Shown in pieces: positions 57,457-64,000 of a stretch of DNA of 64,000 bases. The translations under genes were made by a program, and so were the position numbers. Source of the DNA: Leptospira vanthielii serovar Holland str. Waz Holland = ATCC 700522 (GTDB lineage: Bacteria; Spirochaetota; Leptospiria; Leptospirales; Leptospiraceae); the NCBI RefSeq assembly GCF_000332455.1, contig NZ_AOGY02000077.1, forward strand, positions 124,001-188,000. The letters are read 5' to 3'. Position 1 is the first letter of the stretch. Each line of letters opens with the position of its first letter. The notes beneath the pieces were generated by a model, which saw only the letters and a list, made by a program, of their open reading frames with translations, was not told where the DNA came from and searched no databases.

Positions 57457-58194
57457 TACAAAACCCTCCGAATACTTTTTGTAAATCAAATAGAACTTAC
57501 TTTCGCTTTGTATAAAATGAATCACTTACTTCTGTTAGTAGCAATGAATTTTATGTCAGAATGTACACGATAATAATTTAAATGAAACAAATGCGACTCG
57601 TTTTTTCATAAGTTGTGAAATTCAAATATTAGAATGAATTTAATAACCTAGAAATAGTGTTGGGAAATTGTAATTATAACTAGAATAGTTCTAGAAAATG
57701 TGTTCTTTTGGTATCTGTGAATAACAATCATTAGTTTGTGTTTATTTGGAATAGAGCAGATTTTAGCGGCGAACGGATTGGATGTGTTAGATTTTCTTTT
57801 TATTCTTTTGTTTCATTGACGATGTTTGCACGCAAAGACATAAAACTATTTTTGTTTTTGGTGGAAACGAATTACCTCTCTTGTTTGGTTCTTAAATTAA
57901 GTTAATATTCGTTAGGTTATTTAATCTATCGAAACATCATGATATCATTTGAAGGAGTCTGAGTGTCCCGACCAATCCAGAGGGCATCTGGGCCATTCAT
58001 TTGCTCGATCCAATCGGAGTTACTTAGGCCATGTTTTGGGAGGCATTTTTTTTTCAGACTGCTGTAAAAAAGAATTTCCAACTTTTGGAATCAATGAACC
58101 AATCATGGATTGTTTTTCACATTTTTCTTTTATTTAATTCATCAGACTCAGTTTCCCTCTCTATTTCATTTTATTCTTATTTCGGAGTATTGGT
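57457..58194. other. Long intergenic region before the chemoreceptor
   Basis: These 738 bases hold no recognised gene. Most are AT-rich. A short segment (57950-58060) is less AT-rich and contains AAGGAG followed by a GTG (57963) that opens a frame of about 34 codons; a second frame of about 60 codons starts at a TTG at 57949. Neither has a recognisable product. Confidence 0.5.
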
Positions 58195-60699
58195 ATGACT
58201 ACCCAGGTTAAAATCCCACAAAACACAACTATATCCTTTAAAACAGATTTGAAGGGCAATATTATCTTCGTTAACGATGATTTGGTTAAATTGAGTGAAT
58301 TTGGAAGAAGTGAGTTACTCGGGCATTCCTTTAAAAAAATACAACATCCAGAAACTCCCGGAGCCGTTGATTCCCAAATTTTCAAAACCTTAAATTCCAA
58401 TGAGCCTTGGAATGGAATGTTGAAAAACCAAACTAAGTCAGGTAATTATTTCTGGGCAAACACAACTATCACTCCTTATTATGATGCCGAGGGAAAAACT
58501 GTGGGTCAGATGTATGTCGGACGTACCGCATCGGAAACCCAAATTAAAAAAGGCGAACTGTTCTATCTAAACCCAAAGTCACAACAATCGGGCTTTATTC
58601 TAAATCCAAAAAAAATACTCTATAAATTTAAAATTAAAACCAAACTCTTGTTTGTCTTTGGACTTATGGCGATCATGATGATGGTTTTGGGAATCAATCT
58701 AATCTTAATCAAAAAAGTTGAATATGAAGGTGCTTTTAATCGGTTCAAAGGTGCAGAATACAATTTAAGTCTTGCACAACTCATGCGACTCACGGCAAAA
58801 CACCGGGGGCTTTTGGCTCGAGTTTTGAGTGGGGATCTGTCAGCAAAAGAAGGTTCATTAAAAATCGAAAATGAATTAGATTCTTCTTATCAAAAATTCT
58901 TAGAATTAAATGAGGAAGAGGGTAAACATTTCCACGTATATGAATTATCGAAGGAGACTTATAATGATTGGAAACACCTGAAAGAAGTAAACCTTAACCT
59001 TACACCAAAAGAAAGTTATATTGCACATGTGAAGTTAATTAAAAAAATGTTGAATGTGAATAGCGAAGTAGGGGAATCTTCGGGGTTGTTTTTGGATCCA
59101 GATAAAGATACCTACTTTATGATTGATGTTTCTCTCTCTAAATTGCCTTATTTAGCTGAAAAACTTGGCCAACTACGTGCTACAGGATTGGCGTATTTGG
59201 GGAAAGGAGAAAAGGCAGAGGATTCTGAAAAGATTTTGATTCAAGAAATTATGGGTGCCATTCTCGGTCATTTTGAAGCAATCTCTGTAAGTATTACATT
59301 TATCACAAAATTCAATCCCGATAGTAAAACTATCGTCGATACATACAAACACGCGGAAGCCGATTTTCCTTCCTTACATGCACTCATTCAAAATAGGGTC
59401 ATCAAAGAAAAAAAAACTACATTAAAACCCATCGAGTATTATAATGCTACAACCAATTTGATTGATCAGATTTTTAATGTGAACGAAATCATTTCAAAAC
59501 AACTGTCTGAAAAGTTTTTGCAGCGAGCCAAAGTCGCCAAAAATTACGCTATAATAATCACCATTGTTACAGTTTCCATTCTTACCTTTCTTATTTTGCT
59601 TCAGTATTTAATCATTCAAAGTATAATGTCAGTGATACGAAACAGTACAAATATCATTAGTCAAATCGTAAGGGGATCGGGCGAACTAAAAGAAAATTTA
59701 GATTATGGGATTCATGATGAAATCGGAGGGTTATTAAAATGGATGGGAGTTTTTATTTTAAATATTACTGAAATTGTATTTATCCTCAGGCAAGTCTCCG
59801 GCGAGTTATCCGATAAATCAAAAGAAGCCGCAAATTTAGTTCGTAATTATTCTGCAACAACCCAAGACCAAGCTGCTTCAACAGAAGAAACGTCTGCGGC
59901 AACAGAAGAGTTAGCTGCCTCTGTGGAAAATGTTTTTTTAAGTATATCGACTCAAGCCGACCACTTAAAAGAAATCGAAAAAGTTACTTTGGACTTTAAA
60001 ATCGCAATGGCAGAAGTTGCCAATGCAATGGTAGGAATGACAAATTTAACAGAAGAATTCTATAGACAGGCAAATGATGGTATGTTAACTACAAAAAATA
60101 CTGCGGACTCCATTCATACTGTAAATCAAAAAGCAGAGTTAATCGATGAAGTTGTCAATATTATCAATGAAATATCAGATAGAACCAACTTACTAGCGCT
60201 AAATGCCGCGATTGAAGCCGCAAGAGCAGGAGATCTCGGTCGAGGTTTTGCCGTTGTTGCCCAAGAGATCGGGAAACTTGCTGAACAAACGGCACTGAAC
60301 ACTCGAAATATTCAATCGTTGACCACGGATACAAAAAATGCAATTAAGACCAGTGTTGGGCTTATGATGAATACGGAAGCTAGTTTTAGAGAGTTACTCA
60401 GTAATATTTCGAAGATTCAAGAAACCGCAAAACTTGTGAGTTCTGCTCAAGACAAACAAACTGCTGATACCCATCGTATTGTGGAATCGGTTCATAAAAT
60501 CAATGAAAATTCTCTTCATATTTTAAATGCCGCTTCTCAAGAAAAAATAGCGGTAGAAGAGATCTCAAAATCTATCGAAACGATAGCAACAGGAACTCAA
60601 GTTATTGCTGATAATTCATTGGTCCTACTGGAAACAGCAAAAGACATTGAGGTCACTGGGGAACATTTACAAACAGTTGTCGAAACCTATAAATATTAG
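58195..60699 (+). CDS. PAS-type methyl-accepting chemotaxis protein
   Basis: The 834-residue receptor has an N-terminal cytoplasmic PAS domain (about residues 10-115; [32 protein letters not shown]) like Aer, and a membrane helix at about 151-172. A large sensor region (about 173-450) is flanked by a second helix (about 451-478), then come HAMP (about 480-535) and the MCP signalling hairpin with its tip at [21 protein letters not shown] (658-678). It probably senses a redox or energy-related signal and drives CheA. An intact PAS receptor of the same design is split at 45032. Confidence 0.92.
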   Translation: MTTQVKIPQNTTISFKTDLKGNIIFVNDDLVKLSEFGRSELLGHSFKKIQHPETPGAVDSQIFKTLNSNEPWNGMLKNQTKSGNYFWANTTITPYYDAEGKTVGQMYVGRTASETQIKKGELFYLNPKSQQSGFILNPKKILYKFKIKTKLLFVFGLMAIMMMVLGINLILIKKVEYEGAFNRFKGAEYNLSLAQLMRLTAKHRGLLARVLSGDLSAKEGSLKIENELDSSYQKFLELNEEEGKHFHVYELSKETYNDWKHLKEVNLNLTPKESYIAHVKLIKKMLNVNSEVGESSGLFLDPDKDTYFMIDVSLSKLPYLAEKLGQLRATGLAYLGKGEKAEDSEKILIQEIMGAILGHFEAISVSITFITKFNPDSKTIVDTYKHAEADFPSLHALIQNRVIKEKKTTLKPIEYYNATTNLIDQIFNVNEIISKQLSEKFLQRAKVAKNYAIIITIVTVSILTFLILLQYLIIQSIMSVIRNSTNIISQIVRGSGELKENLDYGIHDEIGGLLKWMGVFILNITEIVFILRQVSGELSDKSKEAANLVRNYSATTQDQAASTEETSAATEELAASVENVFLSISTQADHLKEIEKVTLDFKIAMAEVANAMVGMTNLTEEFYRQANDGMLTTKNTADSIHTVNQKAELIDEVVNIINEISDRTNLLALNAAIEAARAGDLGRGFAVVAQEIGKLAEQTALNTRNIQSLTTDTKNAIKTSVGLMMNTEASFRELLSNISKIQETAKLVSSAQDKQTADTHRIVESVHKINENSLHILNAASQEKIAVEEISKSIETIATGTQVIADNSLVLLETAKDIEVTGEHLQTVVETYKY

Positions 60700-60816
60700 A
60701 AATTTTGATGATTGGATTTACTTGTTTATAAATCAAAAGATTTAGGAAAAGTAATTTCTTGCCTAATTTTACTTATATGAGATTATGATGCGATAATCAC
60801 TCGTAAGTGGAACGGA

Positions 60817-63237
60817 ATGCATTCGATTATCATTTATATTTTTCTTTCTATTAGTTATCTTTTTTTTTCATGGGGTTTGTATTCAAAAACTTGGACTGAT
60901 TTAGAATCAGAAAAGGAAGTAAAGGTTTATGGAAGTGAGCGCAGTGCCAAATTCGAGGCTAGTAATATTTTCTATGACATAGAAAATTGGACAGACCATT
61001 ACTCTGTCCGAGCATTAGGATTATATCGCTATTATGACTATCCAAAGGCAAAAACCAAATCTGTATTTCCTTTCTACTATCATATACAAAGTAAATCCGA
61101 TAATCGTGAATACAAACGAATACTTAACGTAAACCGAACCAAAGAAAATGATTCCTTAGACCAATCCTTTTATCCATTAGTTTTTTGGGGTAAAGATACA
61201 AATAGTAACTATCTAACCACAATTCCCTTATTCTTTTATAAAACAAATGATACTAATAGTAAGTTAGGATTCCCCGTCATTCCTTTGTTATACTATCACA
61301 GTCGAAACACTAGTGGGGCAAATAAAAATCATTATACTCGTTTTCTGACTTTGTTACATATGGAAGTAAATGAGAAAAAAGGACTTCACGAATTCTCATT
61401 TTTCCCTTTGGTTTATTATTCAAAGGAAAACTATTTATTTTTTCCTTTGTTTTTGTTTTACCAAAGTTATAGATCCAATGATAACGAATATTGGTTAGGC
61501 CCCATCTATTTTTCAAATGATAAGGCGAAGGAAGAGAGACTGTTTATTGGCTTCCCGTTCTTGGCACATTACAGAGCTCCTGGAAAAGAATTAGACCTTG
61601 TTTTCCCATTGTATCTTAACTACTCCGACTCGGAAGAAGACTATCATATCAATTTATTGTGGTATACGAAAACAAACTCCGCAAATGTAAATCTGGCATC
61701 TAATGATGGAAAGGTGTATGTTGATTTTGACTTTGGAATTTTATATAATTTGGTTGGATATTCGCAACGAACGAAAGTTTTGAATGGAAATTTAGATCCT
61801 AAAAACACAAAGTCTTTGGAAATAGGGAATCCCAAGTTGGTAAAAAAAAGAGAGTTCAATCGAGAAAACAGCGATAGTTTTATTGGTTATAATTTACTTT
61901 TTGGAATTTTTTCTTACGAAAGGGCAGACTCTAAAAGACATATCCGCTTATTACCACTTGCATGGTTTACTTGGGATGAAACTTCAGAAGACAATGTAGT
62001 TTTGTTACCTCCTTTTTTTCCAATTTGGTTTAGTTATCAATCAAATGACTTGGAATACAAAGTTTTGTTCCCGCTATACGGGAAACAGAAAGATATTGAT
62101 TCAGAGTTCCATGCTTATCTTTTGAATGTTTATTTGACCGAGGATCACAAAAAAAACAATCGAAAGGAACGTTCGTATCTTTGGCCTTTGGTGAACGTCT
62201 ATGAATCTGATGTAGATTCTGGTCACCGTTTCCTCCCATTCTATATTCATAGAAATGAAAGTAGAGAAAAATATAAAACTACTAATACGTATACATTATT
62301 ATCTCTTTACCAACAAACAACAGGACCTTCCTCTGCTCATACGGAATTTTTATTTTGGCCGTTGTGGATTTCTTATGAAGATCGAAATCCCTCTCACTCG
62401 GAAAGAGAACGGACTGTATGGGTGACTCCATTTTTCTATCGTAACATGAAAGAGAGTCGGACAAGAACAAATGTTTTGTGGTTGGTCGATTGGGAGTGGT
62501 ATCAGGATGATGTTATAAGAACAAGTTCTAAAACTAAGTCGACTGAGAATAATCATTCGAAAAAATCGTTATCTCATCTATTAGTTTTCCCGTTTTATAA
62601 GACAGATTCCAGTTTTTCCGTCATCCCATTCTCTTTTAATCATTGGGAGAGAGATAGTTTTACAACCTTTACTTTTTTAAATTATCTAAAATGGGAAAGA
62701 ACCGGCCATTATTATAATTTTCTATATTTAATCGAATCTGAAAACACTGAATCTGACTATAGGTTTAGAAGTTTGGGTGATTTACTTTGGAGTTTCAAAA
62801 AAGAACCTTCTCGCGTTAACCGTATGACTTTTCTTTGGTTAGGATATGATCACAGATCTTATAAAACCATATATAATTTTTTTCCAATTGTAAGAACTGC
62901 TGACGCAGAAAAAGAGAAGTCAAGATTGTATGGGCCATTTCTGTATTACCTTTTTGATTCTGAAGAAGAAAAAACAGAATTAATGCTCGCAGGTCTCGGC
63001 TATTATCATAATAAATCTAAAACCGATAACCAATACTCAACATATATATTGTTAGGTGCATTGTACCAGGAAAAAACAGAAATTGAAAGAGGGTATGTTA
63101 AGAGGGGAAGTTTATGGGGTTGGCTCTGGGAATACCAAACAGAAGACAATGGATATGAAAAATTCTCTATATTGAAATTATTTTCTTACACCAAGGAAAC
63201 CGATGGAACCAAAAAAATTATGGGAATGTCTATATAG
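60817..63237 (+). CDS. Long exported repeat protein, leptospiral type
   Basis: The 806-residue product starts with a hydrophobic segment (residues 4-22) that may be a signal peptide or anchor. The rest is made of many loosely repeated strands with FPL(F/Y), FFPLV, IPLFFY or LPLAWF motifs every 30-50 residues, alternating with acidic Asn/Ser/Glu turns. It looks like a long beta-rich, perhaps barrel-forming, envelope protein of a family abundant in leptospires. No catalytic domain is seen. It is coupled to the reductase gene by three bases. Confidence 0.75.
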   Translation: MHSIIIYIFLSISYLFFSWGLYSKTWTDLESEKEVKVYGSERSAKFEASNIFYDIENWTDHYSVRALGLYRYYDYPKAKTKSVFPFYYHIQSKSDNREYKRILNVNRTKENDSLDQSFYPLVFWGKDTNSNYLTTIPLFFYKTNDTNSKLGFPVIPLLYYHSRNTSGANKNHYTRFLTLLHMEVNEKKGLHEFSFFPLVYYSKENYLFFPLFLFYQSYRSNDNEYWLGPIYFSNDKAKEERLFIGFPFLAHYRAPGKELDLVFPLYLNYSDSEEDYHINLLWYTKTNSANVNLASNDGKVYVDFDFGILYNLVGYSQRTKVLNGNLDPKNTKSLEIGNPKLVKKREFNRENSDSFIGYNLLFGIFSYERADSKRHIRLLPLAWFTWDETSEDNVVLLPPFFPIWFSYQSNDLEYKVLFPLYGKQKDIDSEFHAYLLNVYLTEDHKKNNRKERSYLWPLVNVYESDVDSGHRFLPFYIHRNESREKYKTTNTYTLLSLYQQTTGPSSAHTEFLFWPLWISYEDRNPSHSERERTVWVTPFFYRNMKESRTRTNVLWLVDWEWYQDDVIRTSSKTKSTENNHSKKSLSHLLVFPFYKTDSSFSVIPFSFNHWERDSFTTFTFLNYLKWERTGHYYNFLYLIESENTESDYRFRSLGDLLWSFKKEPSRVNRMTFLWLGYDHRSYKTIYNFFPIVRTADAEKEKSRLYGPFLYYLFDSEEEKTELMLAGLGYYHNKSKTDNQYSTYILLGALYQEKTEIERGYVKRGSLWGWLWEYQTEDNGYEKFSILKLFSYTKETDGTKKIMGMSI

Positions 63238-63240
63238 AAC

Positions 63241-63786
63241 ATGAATAATCCAAAATCAAAAATTCTCGCAATTTCAGGTGGAATTAGCGCCACATCGTAT
63301 AACAAAAAAATTCTCCAAACTTTAAAACAAAATTTCTCAGAAAATTGTGAAATGGTAATTTATGACAAGATTGTTGATTTTCCTTTTTTTGCTTCTGGAA
63401 CTTCTGATGAGGAGACACCAGCAGTTGTGAAAGATTTCTTAACCGATGTTGATAAGGCAGATGGTATATTAATATGTTCTCCTGAATATGTATTTAGCAT
63501 TCCAGGTGTATTAAAAAATGCATTAGAGTGGGCTGTATCTTCTGTTGTATTTACGGACAAACCAGTAGCATTGATAACCGCAGCTTCCGTTGGTGAAAAA
63601 GCACATGAATCATTGCTTTTAGTTTTGAAAACTATAGGCGCTAAGTTATCCGAAGAGACCAATCTTTTGATTTCTGGAGTGAAGGCTAAAGTTGCCACTG
63701 ATGGTCAAATTAGCGACCCAATTACAAAACAATCCATTCATAACTTGATGCATGTTTTTTTAAATTCTCTAAATGATAATAGCTGA
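63241..63786 (+). CDS. NADPH-dependent FMN reductase family protein
   Basis: The 181-residue flavodoxin-like protein has the FMN-phosphate loop SGGISATSYNKKI and the ring-binding motif CSPEYVFSIPGVLKNALEW, both typical of NADPH:FMN reductases/quinone reductases. It starts three bases after the stop of the long repeat protein, so the two are probably co-transcribed. The electron acceptor is unknown. Confidence 0.9.
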   Translation: MNNPKSKILAISGGISATSYNKKILQTLKQNFSENCEMVIYDKIVDFPFFASGTSDEETPAVVKDFLTDVDKADGILICSPEYVFSIPGVLKNALEWAVSSVVFTDKPVALITAASVGEKAHESLLLVLKTIGAKLSEETNLLISGVKAKVATDGQISDPITKQSIHNLMHVFLNSLNDNS

Positions 63787-64000
63787 GTAAAGACTTCTCT
63801 TGAATCGTTTCGATCCGTTTAGTTTTCGATAGTAATACTTGTTCTGTTTGGATTGATGGCGTCAGCACCGACAATGTGCCTGAAAATTTTTTTCATATTT
63901 TAAAAATATTTTCAATTCCAATAAACCTTATGAAACCACAAAAAATATGGAATTTATAATTCAGAAATACAGCTATTTAGTTATGGTTTAAAATTAGTAG

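Noticed and set aside
1..64000. CRISPR array, prophage, IS element, tRNA or rRNA
   Set aside because: No regularly spaced repeats, transposase or integrase frames, terminal inverted repeats or T-loop-like tRNA sequences were found by reading.

Overview
The window looks like chromosomal DNA of a spirochaete of the genus Leptospira, most likely one of the free-living (saprophytic) species. The evidence is a base composition of roughly 38-40% GC, leptospiral-style lipoproteins, a flagellar cap gene, a DapF/acyltransferase/Dus housekeeping set, and long sensory proteins (PAS-chemoreceptors, GAF-SpoIIE phosphatases, a HAMP-cyclase) of the kind abundant in this genus. The genus assignment is inference from protein character, since no rRNA or other marker is present. 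No insertion sequence, phage, CRISPR array, rRNA or tRNA gene was recognised.

Layout. 1-11 kb: a DUF2225 protein (cut by the window edge), an exported leptospiral protein, a PlsC-type acyltransferase, a small exported protein made of six 11-residue SFPD repeats, an LtaS/MdoB-type phosphoglycerol transferase, a split acyl-CoA carboxylase alpha subunit (biotin carboxylase plus separate biotinyl protein), an Omp85-type barrel with a DUF1566 lipoprotein, and a SprA-like zinc-motif protein. 10.5-16.7 kb: a minus-strand operon (GAF-SpoIIE phosphatase, tilS, engB) divergent from a sigma-54-dependent activator. tilS is interrupted by a one-base frameshift in an A10 tract. 16.7-20.5 kb: thiD with an alkyltransferase-like gene, then a DUF455 / c-type cytochrome / barrel porin cluster. 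20.5-28.2 kb: a CzcCBA-type heavy-metal efflux operon with an extra outer-membrane gene between czcB and czcA, preceded by two small exported proteins. 28.3-38.7 kb: FAD-linked GlcD-type dehydrogenase, polyphosphate kinase, fliD and its partner, a HAD hydrolase, a methyltransferase, dapF, a second PlsC. 39-47 kb: lipoproteins, an adenylate/guanylate cyclase, a GPH sugar-cation symporter, a membrane SpoIIE phosphatase, a PAS chemoreceptor split by a one-base frameshift, and an OsmC protein. 47-53 kb: a small membrane protein, a thiolase / 3-hydroxyacyl-CoA dehydrogenase operon, a strikingly GC-rich non-coding element, two translationally coupled lipoproteins, a second structured element, and a DUF2721 protein. 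53-64 kb: a DusC-like tRNA dihydrouridine synthase, a TPP enzyme with an FAD dehydrogenase, a full PAS chemoreceptor, a long exported repeat protein and an NADPH-FMN reductase.

How it works together. The window is mostly core housekeeping and envelope metabolism, with layers of signal transduction (two SpoIIE phosphatases, a cyclase, two chemoreceptors, a sigma-54 activator) and one clear metal-resistance module. Genes are tightly packed: several operon junctions overlap or are separated by one base, and several convergent pairs overlap at their 3' ends. The least explained parts are the SFPD-repeat protein, the two structured non-coding elements at 50.55-50.82 kb and 52.23-52.38 kb, the small proteins preceding the metal pump, and the two frameshifted genes.
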